Source: an uncultured Eubacteriales bacterium (GTDB taxonomy: Bacteria; Bacillota; Clostridia; Christensenellales; Aristaeellaceae). From it: a stretch of DNA of 44,692 nucleotides. Under the pieces are notes generated by a model, which was not told the DNA's origin, made no database searches, and was given only the letters and a program-made list of their open reading frames with translations. Positions 15,743-23,645 of this stretch are shown piece after piece; the stretch's first letter is position 1; the number at the start of each line of letters is the position of its first letter. Location: the NCBI GenBank assembly GCA_900315315.1, contig OMYT01000028.1, positions 1-44,692 of the forward strand, read 5' to 3'. The position numbers and the translations under genes are program-made.

Positions 15743-17221
15743 TTGGGCATCTCGAAGTCGAAGTATGTCCGGGGCGTTGGCTGTGAGAAAGCGCTGTGGC
15801 TGGATGAGAACAAGCCGGAGGTCGCAGTGGCCTCGGATGACATGACTCACGCGAATGAGGGAACGCAGGTCGGTATTCTGGCGCAGGATCTGTACGGGCC
15901 GCACGAGGTGGTTCCGTACAACAAGGATAAGCGGTTCATGATCCGGGACACGGAGGAAATGCTGGCGCGGAATGTGCCGGTGATCTGTGAGGCGTCCTTC
16001 GGCGGAGACGGTGTGTTCTGCAGCGTGGACCTGCTGATCAACCACGGGAACAAGCGTGTGGATATTGTGGAGGTCAAGTCCACCAGCGGGATGGAACCGG
16101 AATATTATGACGACGCGGCTTTTCAGACGTGGGTACTGAGAAAGAACGGGTTCCATGTCGGGAAAGTATGCATCGCCCATGTGTACAATAAATATATCCG
16201 GCAGGGCGACCTGGATATCCGTCAGTTCCTGGTGGAGGAAGATATCACGGAGCAGGTGGAAGAGAAACAGCCTGAGGTGTCCGGCAATGTGGCGCGGCTG
16301 CTCAGCGTCCAGAAGATGACTGCGGAGCCGGTTGTGGATTTCGGGGCGGACTGTCCGGAGTGCGTATACTGGCAGTATTGCTCCTGGAATCTGCCTAGGC
16401 CGAATGTATTTGACCTGCCGGGTCAGTCGAACTTCACAAGGAACGATAAGCTGAAACTGTATCAGGAAGGCTGTGTTTCATTTGACCGTCTGCGTGGCCG
16501 ACTGGAACTGAAGGCCCGGCAGATCCTGACCGTGCTGGGACATCTGGAAGGAGAGTCGCGGATTGAGCGGGAGAAGATCCGGGAGTTCCTGAAAGGCGTC
16601 ACTTTTCCGCTCTATTTCCTGGATTTTGAGGGGATCAATCCCGCAATCCCGCCGTATGATGGGACATGGCCATACAGGAAGATCGCTTTCCAGTATTCCC
16701 TGCACTGGCTGGAAACGGAAGGCGGGGAATTGAAACATTCCGAGTTCCTGGGTGAGCCGGAGCGCTCCCCGCTCAGGGACATGGCGGAGCAGTTGTGCCG
16801 GGATATCCCGAAAGACGTGTGTACCGTCGTGTATAACCTGGCATATGAGAAAACGGTCCTCGGGGAACTGGCAAAGCAGTTTCCGGATCTTTCGGACCAT
16901 CTGATGAATATCCGCGACCATATCGTGGACCTTATGGTGCCTTTCCAGAAATTGTACTGGTATCTTCCGGCTATGGAGGGGTCATATTCCATCAAATATG
17001 TGCTGCCGGCGCTGTATCCGGATGATCCGGCGCTGGATTACCATAACCTGGAGGATGTGCATAAGGGAACGGAGGCGTCAGATGCCTTCGTGAATATGGC
17101 GGGAATGACACCGGAAGACCGGGCGAGGATTCGGGCGAACCTGCTGAAATACTGCGGGTTGGACACTTTTGCGATGGTGAAGGTCTGGGAAGCGCTGGTC
17201 AAAGCAGCGAAGGAGGAATAA
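15743..17221 (+). CDS. DUF2779 protein: Cas4-like Fe-S nuclease plus DEDD-type exonuclease domain
   Basis: A 492-residue protein. The N-terminal half has the Cas4/RecB-like layout: an early Cys in GCEKALWL (C14), FCSVDLLI and VDIVEVKS as the PD-(D/E)XK core (about residues 90-113), then CPECVYWQYC (C204, C207, C213), giving the four cysteines of an iron-sulfur cluster. The C-terminal half (DUF2779) opens with FLDFEG near 293 and closes with YCGLDTFAMVKVWEAL, consistent with an RNase H-fold DEDD exonuclease. Start is taken as TTG 15743, with AAGGGAG 8 nt upstream. It is followed 2 bp later by a PD-(D/E)XK endonuclease gene. It likely trims DNA ends. No CRISPR array accompanies it. Confidence 0.88.
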   Translation: MGISKSKYVRGVGCEKALWLDENKPEVAVASDDMTHANEGTQVGILAQDLYGPHEVVPYNKDKRFMIRDTEEMLARNVPVICEASFGGDGVFCSVDLLINHGNKRVDIVEVKSTSGMEPEYYDDAAFQTWVLRKNGFHVGKVCIAHVYNKYIRQGDLDIRQFLVEEDITEQVEEKQPEVSGNVARLLSVQKMTAEPVVDFGADCPECVYWQYCSWNLPRPNVFDLPGQSNFTRNDKLKLYQEGCVSFDRLRGRLELKARQILTVLGHLEGESRIEREKIREFLKGVTFPLYFLDFEGINPAIPPYDGTWPYRKIAFQYSLHWLETEGGELKHSEFLGEPERSPLRDMAEQLCRDIPKDVCTVVYNLAYEKTVLGELAKQFPDLSDHLMNIRDHIVDLMVPFQKLYWYLPAMEGSYSIKYVLPALYPDDPALDYHNLEDVHKGTEASDAFVNMAGMTPEDRARIRANLLKYCGLDTFAMVKVWEALVKAAKEE

Positions 17222-17223
17222 GC

Positions 17224-18708
17224 ATGGGACAGTTCAATCCATATCTGTGGAGTGTGTATGCGAACGGAGTGGGAAAAGAAACGATTGAGCGTTTCCGCAG
17301 ATTATTAATGGGTAATGATTCAGGATATGCGAGCTTTATTGCCGGATTGATGAAAGCATATTGTCCAGATGATGATTGGATCGACGAAACACAGTATTTC
17401 ATTCAGGTAAAGACTGCTGAAACAGAAATTGTTTTGGATAAGAGCGGAACAACCGAGGAGATTATGTCCGGGTATTATTTTGATTATCTGGAAAAATATA
17501 AAACACCTGTAAAAGCACAGTGGTGTTTATCACAAGAACTGGGAGGATTGTCAACACTTCTTGCGCTAAGGTATCCTGATCGTTTTATTCCGTACTATTA
17601 TCCAGCGTGCTTTATTGTGCTTCAGAGGATTGCTGAGTATTTCGGAATTGAGTTGCCTAAACTGCCATCAAAGGGGCAGAAGGAAAAGCGCGTCGTATAT
17701 TATGCGGAGATTTCGGACGTGATGAATGCCTTCAGGGTTGAAAATGATCTGACTTCTGAAGAGCTTTGGGCGTTGTTGTATGATTATGGTCCAAAACTAG
17801 TTGGCGGTCTTGACTGGGTCGTTCCGGTTGAAGATTTGAAAGAACCGCATGATGTGTTTGTGTTTGGGGTAAATGAGGTGCCAAGATGGTCCAGGCCTAA
17901 GCCGGGAACGGTTTTTCTGTGGCAGGGGAATCCGGATATGCAACCGGGAGATATTGCAGTACTGTATAACTGGGCGCCGGCAAGCCAGTTTGTCTCAATT
18001 TGGCGGGCAGTTTCTGTTGGTTTTAATGATCCGATTTTCAGGCATCACCGGGTTGTATGTTATTCAGCGGTTGGCCCTATTCCTCCGGTGACATATAAGG
18101 AACTGCAGAATGATGAACTGTTCGGGACCAGTTCACTTGTACGGGCGAAGATGACATTTATGGATGGAGCCAGTCTGTCCAATAAGTTGTATATGCATTT
18201 ACTTGAAATGTCACGGGCAAAGGGGAAAATGCTGCCGTCTATTCCTGAGGTGCCGGTTTACAGTGAGATTGAGATACCGAAACTTGTAATTGAAAAGGAT
18301 GTTGAGAAGTATCTGATGAAAGATCAGTTGCTTCCCAGGCTTGGCTGGGAAAAAAGTGATTATTCCACACAGGTTCCGGTGCGTATCGGACGGGGCGTAA
18401 CGAAATATCCGGATTTTGTTATCAATTACGATGGCATTCGGAAAAAGGCAGAGATTGTGCTGGAAGCAAAACTGACTATTCCATCCAATAAACAGGCGCA
18501 GATTGATAAGGGACAGGCGCGTTCCTATGCCAAGTTGCTCGATGCACGTGTGATTGTTCTGGTGTCGAAGGAAGGAATCTGGATTGGCGAGAAATATGAT
18601 GATTTTGACGCTCTGAAGAGTTATTCCTGGGGTGAACTGGAGAACACGGATGTGTTTAGAGAAGTATATCAGGTTATAGGGAAAGGGAAAAAAGGGAATA
18701 AGCGATGA
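17224..18708 (+). CDS. PD-(D/E)XK endonuclease with possible EVE/PUA-like reader domain
   Basis: A 494-residue protein. The C-terminal third resembles the HsdR N-terminal nuclease: YPDFVINY near 395-402, VLEAKL near 412-417, and QIDKGQARSYAKLL, giving D-(E-x-K)-Q order. The middle (about 215-300) has VFLWQGNPDMQPGDIAVLYNW, then FVSIWRAVSVGF, which reminds me of EVE/ASCH-type modified-base readers. The N-terminal part is unknown. If both hold, it is a modification-dependent restriction enzyme. The nuclease core is well supported and the reader domain is inference. Codon use is visibly more AT-rich than the two genes before it, hinting at a separate origin. GGAGG immediately precedes the ATG by 5 nt. 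Confidence 0.75.
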   Translation: MGQFNPYLWSVYANGVGKETIERFRRLLMGNDSGYASFIAGLMKAYCPDDDWIDETQYFIQVKTAETEIVLDKSGTTEEIMSGYYFDYLEKYKTPVKAQWCLSQELGGLSTLLALRYPDRFIPYYYPACFIVLQRIAEYFGIELPKLPSKGQKEKRVVYYAEISDVMNAFRVENDLTSEELWALLYDYGPKLVGGLDWVVPVEDLKEPHDVFVFGVNEVPRWSRPKPGTVFLWQGNPDMQPGDIAVLYNWAPASQFVSIWRAVSVGFNDPIFRHHRVVCYSAVGPIPPVTYKELQNDELFGTSSLVRAKMTFMDGASLSNKLYMHLLEMSRAKGKMLPSIPEVPVYSEIEIPKLVIEKDVEKYLMKDQLLPRLGWEKSDYSTQVPVRIGRGVTKYPDFVINYDGIRKKAEIVLEAKLTIPSNKQAQIDKGQARSYAKLLDARVIVLVSKEGIWIGEKYDDFDALKSYSWGELENTDVFREVYQVIGKGKKGNKR

Positions 18709-18828
18709 GCCATGGGTGGCGTGGCCAGTCAAGTTCGGAACTGTTCTTGATGGAAACGATAATAACATCATGGGAAAAGATATTGAAACTTTGCAGCGGT
18801 AGATGGATTTGGAAGATCTCACGTAAAA

Positions 18829-18874
18829 GCTGAACTGCAGGTTCAATGACAGACACCTCGGATTTCCGTACAAT
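18829..18874 (+). promoter_or_regulatory. shared operator-promoter module, copy 3
   Basis: Left arm GCTGAAC (18829-18835, five of seven matching), 5-nt spacer, GTTCAAT (18841-18847). It overlaps the -35 ATGACA (18846-18851), with a 17-bp spacer and -10 TACAAT (18869-18874). It lies 35 bp upstream of the zinc-ribbon gene and so drives the 18910-22924 operon. Confidence 0.82.
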
Positions 18875-18909
18875 CAGTTCAGCGAAAGACAAATGCGGGA
18901 GGCAATGTC

Positions 18910-19221
18910 ATGAAGACAGCACGGAGCCTGGTGGCGGATTTACTGGAAGCGGTTGATTCGACCAATGGGAGTTTTATACAATTGCCAAAGGAGGATGCTG
19001 TCCGTATTGCTGAACTGCTTGTTGGCGTACAGTTTGTCGGTGAAACACCAAAGCGCCTTGACGGGAAAATTCTGTTTTACTGTCCGTCCTGTGAGAAGAG
19101 CTTCAGTGCGGCAGGGCGTGAAGATACAGACAACTTTGAGAAATGGCATTACCATACCTGGTACGCTCCGTGTCCATGGTGCAGACGTGAGGTGTTGCAG
19201 AATGACGGATACTGGCGATAG
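18910..19221 (+). CDS. small zinc-ribbon protein
   Basis: A 103-residue protein behind a GGGAGG site. Cys58, Cys61, Cys88 and Cys91 form two CPxC knuckles 27 residues apart (FYCPSC and CPWC), separated by an aromatic/His-rich loop (EKWHYHTWY). This is a classic zinc-ribbon arrangement. The N-terminal 50 residues are helical. It is the first gene behind operator-promoter copy 3, followed 18 bp later by an HD-domain hydrolase. It probably binds nucleic acid or acts as an adaptor for the HD and UvrD proteins. Confidence 0.75.
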   Translation: MKTARSLVADLLEAVDSTNGSFIQLPKEDAVRIAELLVGVQFVGETPKRLDGKILFYCPSCEKSFSAAGREDTDNFEKWHYHTWYAPCPWCRREVLQNDGYWR

Positions 19222-19239
19222 CTTAAAGGAGAGTTGAGA

Positions 19240-19860
19240 ATGGATACTTTTGATCTGGAGTTGCAGCGCGACAGGTTTTTGAAGGTTTTTGACGAACAGA
19301 TCAGAGAACGCGAGGGAAAGGAAGAACTCAGGGAATGGCTCCTGAGCGACTCTTGCGATTTCTTCACGGCACCGGCCAGTACAAAATACCATGGAAACTA
19401 TACCGGTGGCCTATGCGAACATTCCCTGGATGTGTATGATATGGCAGTGCAACTGGAAGGGCTCTATCGGGAGAACATTCGGAAACAGTATCTGGTTCTG
19501 AATCGTCCTTATGACAGAGAAGAGTTCATGGAATCTCTGGCTGTCGCGGCGCTCTTCCATGACTTGTGTAAAGCAAATTTCTATAAGACCAAGATCAACG
19601 GAAAAAATGTTGTCTTTGTTGTGGATGAGCAGCTGTCCTTCGGAAGTCATGGCGGAAAAAGTGTGTATATGCTATCGAAATACCTAAAAGATATCCGGGA
19701 TGAGGAAGCGATCGCCATCAACTGCCATATGGGGTTCTCGCGTTCAGATGATAACTCCATCAGCATAAGCGAGTCGTTTCATTTCTCGCCCTTGGCCTGG
19801 ATTATCCATGTGGCGGATGAGGCGGCGACGTTCATGTTAGACAGGGTAACGCCGCAGTAA
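19240..19860 (+). CDS. HD-domain phosphohydrolase
   Basis: A 206-residue HD-superfamily metal-dependent hydrolase. Metal ligands can be read in order: His in CEHSLDVY, the HD pair in LFHDLCKAN, His in SHGGKS, His in NCHMGFS and Asp in IIHVADEAA. The layout resembles YhaM-type or other nucleic-acid or nucleotide HD phosphodiesterases without an extra binding domain. The ATG at 19240 follows AAAGGAGAG by about 6 nt. It sits between the zinc-ribbon and UvrD-DnaQ genes, suggesting nucleotide or nucleic-acid end processing in the same pathway. Substrate unknown. Confidence 0.85.
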   Translation: MDTFDLELQRDRFLKVFDEQIREREGKEELREWLLSDSCDFFTAPASTKYHGNYTGGLCEHSLDVYDMAVQLEGLYRENIRKQYLVLNRPYDREEFMESLAVAALFHDLCKANFYKTKINGKNVVFVVDEQLSFGSHGGKSVYMLSKYLKDIRDEEAIAINCHMGFSRSDDNSISISESFHFSPLAWIIHVADEAATFMLDRVTPQ

Positions 19861-19890
19861 CCTGTTAATCTGATGGCTGGAGGAACATGA

Positions 19891-22545
19891 GTGGAAGCTT
19901 TGGAGAGGGTTCCGAACGCGGAACAGCAGGCTGTGATTGATGAACTGGATAAGAATATCATCCTGTTCGCCAGCGCGGGGACGGGGAAGACTTTCTCTGT
20001 CGCCCGGCGGGTGGAAAAGATCATCGCGTCCGGCCGTGCTCTTCCTGAGGAGATTCTATGCCTGACGTTTACCATCAAGGCCGCAAATGAGATGAAGGAC
20101 GACATTATGGTATACGCGGGAGAGGCTGCGAAGGGTGTCACCGTGAGCACGATCCACAGTTTCGCCTATCAGACGCTGAAAGAGGAATATGTCCGCCGGC
20201 CGGAGTTCTATACCCTGCCGACAGTCTGTGATGACACGGAAGCTTTTGAGATTGCCCGGAGAGTGCTGGAAGATCTGGGGATTTCGGAGAAGACATCCAT
20301 ATTTGACCATCCCGGAGTGATCACTGGAATCATCGGGGCTGTCAAGCAGCAGCGGGAACTGATGGGCCTTTATACGGATGATGAGGTCGCGGATTTCCAG
20401 AAGGTTTACCGCTATATCCGGGAATCCTGCTTGGATCTGTGCCGGAGGACACTGGTGTTCTATGATTACAAATCCAAACGGGAGGGTGAGGATGAGCCCT
20501 TTGCCCGGGTGCTGGAAAATGGAGCGGGCCTGTTTCTGCATGGTTATTGCGAGGAACTGCGCAAAAGCGACAAGCTGGATTATGACGATCTGATCTGCAT
20601 GACGCATAAGCTCCTTCGGGAACCGGAGCCGCAGAGGTACTGGCGGAAGAAATACCGGTATATCATCATCGATGAGATGCAGGATACTAGTGAACTGGAA
20701 TATGACATGCTGCGGCAGTTGTTCCCCGGAAACCATATCATGATGTGTGGGGACTTCTTCCAGACGATTTACCAGTGGCGCGGGTCCAATCCGGAGAAGG
20801 TGCTGGGTAGCTATGTCCGGGATTATGGCGCTGAGCGGCATATGTTCGCGAGGAATTACCGATCGACCAGGATGCTGACGCTGGCATCTTTCGGGTATCT
20901 GCGGAATACTTTCCCGGATCTGATGGGAAGGTATTGCCCGGCGCAGGTGATTACAGAGAGCGAGATATCCGGGGAGCCGATCCGGAATATCCGGGCTGAT
21001 AGTTATGAAGCCGGCGCCGTCTGGATTTATAACTGGCTGGAAGCGAACTGCCCGGAGGATCCCACAAAGGTCTGCATCATGTGCAGGACCAATCCGCGTA
21101 TTGAGAAACTGTATACGCAGTTGACACAGATCAGCCGCGCCCGGGCGGACGGGAAGGAACTGAGGTTCTTCACGGTGGAGAGCGGAACGAAGTTCTTCCG
21201 TAAGCCGATTATACGGGACGCGCTGGCGTTCTATAAGATCCTGGTGAACAGGACGGATTCGGAGGCGTTCCGTCGGCTGGCGGAACGGTACGTGACTGGT
21301 GTTGGCAAACAGACGCTGAAAAAGATCCAGGAACAGAGTGAACTGGGGCTGTTCCCGGCGTCCTACGCGGATCCGGACCTGTATAAATACGGGGATCCGT
21401 ATTACACGCTGACGGAGGCGTACCGCCAGGGCAATGTGGTGGTGTACGATACGGAAACCACCGGTCTGGATCTGGACAGGGATCAGGCGTTCCAGATTTC
21501 CGCGATCCGGTTGGGCCCGGACGGGGAGATCGTAGACCAGATGGACCAGGTGATGATCCCGACGGTGGAAATCTGCCCGGCTGCTCAGATGACGCATCAT
21601 CAGACAATGGAGACGATCCGTGAACGTGGCGGCATCAGCATCCGGGAGGGCCTTGAGAGATTTCTTCAGTTCTGCAAAGGATCCGTGCTGGTGGGACATA
21701 ACAACCTGTGCTTCGACAGCCCGCTCATTAGGAGACAACTGAAGGAGAACGGTCTTCAGCAGCCGGAGATTCTGGCGGAATATGATACGCTGGTGCTGGC
21801 ACACCAGTTGTTGCCGAAGTCTGTGAACCATAAGCTGGAAACCATGTGTGGGCATTTCGGGATTGTCAATGAGGCAGCCCATGACGCGCTCGGGGATATC
21901 ACGGCGACTGGGAAAGTTTTGGGCAGGTTCCTTTCGGATTTCATTGTTCCACGGACAATGGCGCGTATGCAGGCACTGGAAGAGTTCAGGCCGAAGTTTG
22001 AGAAGCTCTTCGCTTTTATTAAGAAACTCCGGAAGGAGTATCTGGAGAAGAATGATGTCAGCGGCATGACGAAGGAAATTGCTAAGGTCTGCCTGATGAA
22101 GAAGGAAAACCAGGACGATACGAGCCGTCTGGTGCTGGAGGATTTCCTGTACACCATTGATCATACGGAGATCGCGGATGGCATGAGGTATCTGCAGGAA
22201 ATCATCCGGGATTCCGCTCTGTCCGGCAGCCAGATTGATATGCTGATCCGGAAACTGAAGAAAATCCCAATTATTACGGTACATCAGTCAAAGGGCTGCG
22301 AGTTTGATACGGTCATCATCGGGGACGCGGACGACAGCAGTTATCCGACGTACCAGGCGGTCAGGAACAATACGGAAGAGGAAGAAAAACGGGTTTTCTA
22401 TGTGGCGATTTCCCGGGCAAAGGAACGGCTGTTCCTGGTGTCTACCACTTCCGCAGAAACATATTACGGATACAGGCAGAACCCGCAGAGCCGGTATATT
22501 GACAAAATACCGGCGGAATGTGTCAGGACAACTGTGATCCGGTAA
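19891..22545 (+). CDS. UvrD-family SF1 helicase with internal DnaQ-type 3'-5' exonuclease domain
   Basis: An 884-residue fusion. Helicase motifs at the N-terminus: Q-motif-like NAEQQAVI, Walker A ASAGTGKT (about 29-36), and Walker B IIIDEMQDTS near 260. An intact DEDDh exonuclease domain sits at about 515-695: VVVYDTETTGLDLD, then VLVGHNNLCFDSPLIRRQL, then HDALGDITATG. The C-terminal helicase motifs resume as ITVHQSKGCEFDTVIIG near 796 and FYVAISRAKERL near 835. The start is GTG 19891, with GGAGG 7 nt upstream. An overlapping ATG at 19887 is out of frame and soon stops. Unwinding plus 3'-5' degradation in one chain suggests DNA end resection. GC-rich codon use. Follows the HD gene by 30 bp. 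Confidence 0.92.
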   Translation: MEALERVPNAEQQAVIDELDKNIILFASAGTGKTFSVARRVEKIIASGRALPEEILCLTFTIKAANEMKDDIMVYAGEAAKGVTVSTIHSFAYQTLKEEYVRRPEFYTLPTVCDDTEAFEIARRVLEDLGISEKTSIFDHPGVITGIIGAVKQQRELMGLYTDDEVADFQKVYRYIRESCLDLCRRTLVFYDYKSKREGEDEPFARVLENGAGLFLHGYCEELRKSDKLDYDDLICMTHKLLREPEPQRYWRKKYRYIIIDEMQDTSELEYDMLRQLFPGNHIMMCGDFFQTIYQWRGSNPEKVLGSYVRDYGAERHMFARNYRSTRMLTLASFGYLRNTFPDLMGRYCPAQVITESEISGEPIRNIRADSYEAGAVWIYNWLEANCPEDPTKVCIMCRTNPRIEKLYTQLTQISRARADGKELRFFTVESGTKFFRKPIIRDALAFYKILVNRTDSEAFRRLAERYVTGVGKQTLKKIQEQSELGLFPASYADPDLYKYGDPYYTLTEAYRQGNVVVYDTETTGLDLDRDQAFQISAIRLGPDGEIVDQMDQVMIPTVEICPAAQMTHHQTMETIRERGGISIREGLERFLQFCKGSVLVGHNNLCFDSPLIRRQLKENGLQQPEILAEYDTLVLAHQLLPKSVNHKLETMCGHFGIVNEAAHDALGDITATGKVLGRFLSDFIVPRTMARMQALEEFRPKFEKLFAFIKKLRKEYLEKNDVSGMTKEIAKVCLMKKENQDDTSRLVLEDFLYTIDHTEIADGMRYLQEIIRDSALSGSQIDMLIRKLKKIPIITVHQSKGCEFDTVIIGDADDSSYPTYQAVRNNTEEEEKRVFYVAISRAKERLFLVSTTSAETYYGYRQNPQSRYIDKIPAECVRTTVIR

Positions 22546-22555
22546 AGGAGGCAGT

Positions 22556-22924
22556 ATGGACAGGTTTCATGTAATCAGACATCCGCTGGGCGGATCGGAT
22601 ATTTATGACGCCAGCGGGAAACAGGTGGGTTATTCCCTGCCGAGTGCACTGGGCGGCGGGGAGGATTTCTATGACATGGATGGCAATCCGGTTGGCCAGT
22701 CTTTTGATGATGCGTATGGCATGTCGGATTTCATCGGCGTGGGCAACGGCAGTTACGGCTATATGGACCAGGAAATCATCATGGGCCGGAATGCCTGGCT
22801 GCACGGAGATCCGTTCCATGCGGAAGAAGAGCCCGGCCCGGGCGGGCTGGGTAGTCTGGACGGTTTTGAGCCGGGAGACGGGTTTGATTCCGGTCCGGAC
22901 TGGGGAGACGGCGGGCTGGATTAA
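22556..22924 (+). CDS. Gly/Asp-rich 122-residue protein
   Basis: A 122-residue acidic, glycine-rich protein with an AAAGGAGG site and a low-complexity C-terminus rich in Gly, Asp and Phe. The N-terminal part contains repeats of an xDxxGxxVG pattern (IYDASGKQVGYS, FYDMDGNPVGQS), typical of short beta-hairpin repeats. It is the last gene of the operon started by copy 3 and overlaps the convergent XRE gene by 4 bp. Function unknown. Confidence 0.6.
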   Translation: MDRFHVIRHPLGGSDIYDASGKQVGYSLPSALGGGEDFYDMDGNPVGQSFDDAYGMSDFIGVGNGSYGYMDQEIIMGRNAWLHGDPFHAEEEPGPGGLGSLDGFEPGDGFDSGPDWGDGGLD

Positions 22925-23217
22925 CTGCCGCCAAAAACATCGGAGCCGCAGGACTTGTCCTGCGGCTCGCTCTGTTCAATGGTCTGGAAGACCAGGATGT
23001 TCTCGATGGGGACCTCGAGGATGAAACCTAGCGCCAGCAGGTTGTCGGTGCTGGGAAGGGTTTCACCGCGCTGCCACTTGTAAATGGCCTGTGGGGCGTC
23101 GAAGCCGAAGTAGTTCTGGAGATCGGTGACAGTGAGGCCTTTGGCCTTCCGGAGACGCTGGATGTTGGCGCCGGTGGCGGCCAGGTTGATGACAGGGAAG
23201 GCCTTGAAGATGACCAT
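22921..23217 (-). CDS. XRE-family HTH transcriptional regulator
   Basis: A 98-residue protein. Residues about 15-70 form a Cro/C1-type HTH: IQRLRKAKGLTVTDLQNYFGF, then AIYKWQRGETLPSTDNLLALG. A short polar C-terminal tail follows. The ATG follows AAAGGAG by about 9 nt on the minus strand. It is convergent with the glycine-rich gene and lies downstream of the small membrane-protein gene. It could regulate the divergent promoters at 23512-23584. Target unknown. Confidence 0.88.
   Translation of the reverse strand: MVIFKAFPVINLAATGANIQRLRKAKGLTVTDLQNYFGFDAPQAIYKWQRGETLPSTDNLLALGFILEVPIENILVFQTIEQSEPQDKSCGSDVFGGS
22943..22968 (-). terminator. perfect 12-bp hairpin inside the 3' end of the XRE gene, probable terminator
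   Basis: GAGCCGCAGGAC and GTCCTGCGGCTC are perfect complements separated by only 2 nt. On the minus strand the hairpin is followed within about 5 nt by five T. It lies within the last codons of the XRE gene, so it would end that transcript at the stop, and it could also block read-through from the convergent operon. Confidence 0.55.
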
Positions 23218-23293
23218 CCGAATCGCTCCTTTCGTTCAGGTCGCGTACTGGTGAGGGCGAGAGGATCCCGGCTGTATCCGGGATCCGCCGCCA

Positions 23294-23458
23294 TCAGCCC
23301 CGGAGTTTGATCCACAGGGCGGTGATGGCGACGAGGGTGGCGCCGATGACGCCGACGCCGGCGACGGCCTGCCAGCCGTCGAGCTTGATGTCGAGGTTGG
23401 CGTTGGCTTTGAGGTCAATGTTGGGGGCGGGCTTGGTGCTGGGGATGATCGGGTTCAT
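23294..23458 (-). CDS. small single-helix membrane protein
   Basis: A 54-residue protein whose ATG at 23458 follows AAGGAGG by 8 nt on the minus strand. An in-frame ATG at 23476 lies upstream of that site. Residues 30-50 form one transmembrane helix (AVAGVGVIGATLVAIT), with a polar N-terminus and KLRG at the end, so the N-terminus is probably outside. It is upstream of the XRE gene on the same strand. Toxin-like small membrane peptides have this look, but there is no direct evidence. Confidence 0.5.
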   Translation of the reverse strand: MNPIIPSTKPAPNIDLKANANLDIKLDGWQAVAGVGVIGATLVAITALWIKLRG

Positions 23459-23511
23459 GTTCTTAACCTCCTTCATGGTGTCTGGTCGATTGGTTCCTGC
23501 TGACAGATTTT

Positions 23512-23539
23512 ATTATAAGGATTTCAGGGGACAGTTAAA
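23512..23539 (-). promoter_or_regulatory. promoter for the minus-strand membrane-protein/XRE genes
   Basis: On the minus strand, TTTAAC (complement of 23534-23539), 16-bp spacer, TATAAT (complement of 23512-23517). It is about 55 bp upstream of the ATG at 23458 and close to the rightward promoter at 23555. Confidence 0.5.
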
Positions 23540-23554
23540 TTCACATGAAAAATG

Positions 23555-23584
23555 TTGATATGACCCCTATTTTTTACGTATATA
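23555..23584 (+). promoter_or_regulatory. candidate promoter of the second WYL-like regulator gene
   Basis: TTGATA (23555-23560), 18-bp spacer, TATATA (23579-23584), within an AT-rich stretch. The element TGACCCC occurs at 23561 and again near 23619, just before the gene, possibly a direct-repeat binding site. It lacks the shared palindrome. Confidence 0.4.
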
Positions 23585-23645
23585 TATGTGATATAGTATG
23601 TTTAAAGATAAATTAGTGACCCCCGTTTGGGGAAAAGGAGCAGAA

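Noticed and set aside
15743-17221. CRISPR-Cas locus suggested by the Cas4-like nuclease
   Set aside because: No repeat array or other cas genes anywhere in the window. The C-terminal DUF2779 domain identifies a different family.
20056-22284. A very long open frame on the minus strand opposite the UvrD-DnaQ gene
   Set aside because: It mirrors the GC-rich codons of the plus-strand gene. It has no motifs or ribosome site, and the helicase and exonuclease motifs on the plus strand are unambiguous.
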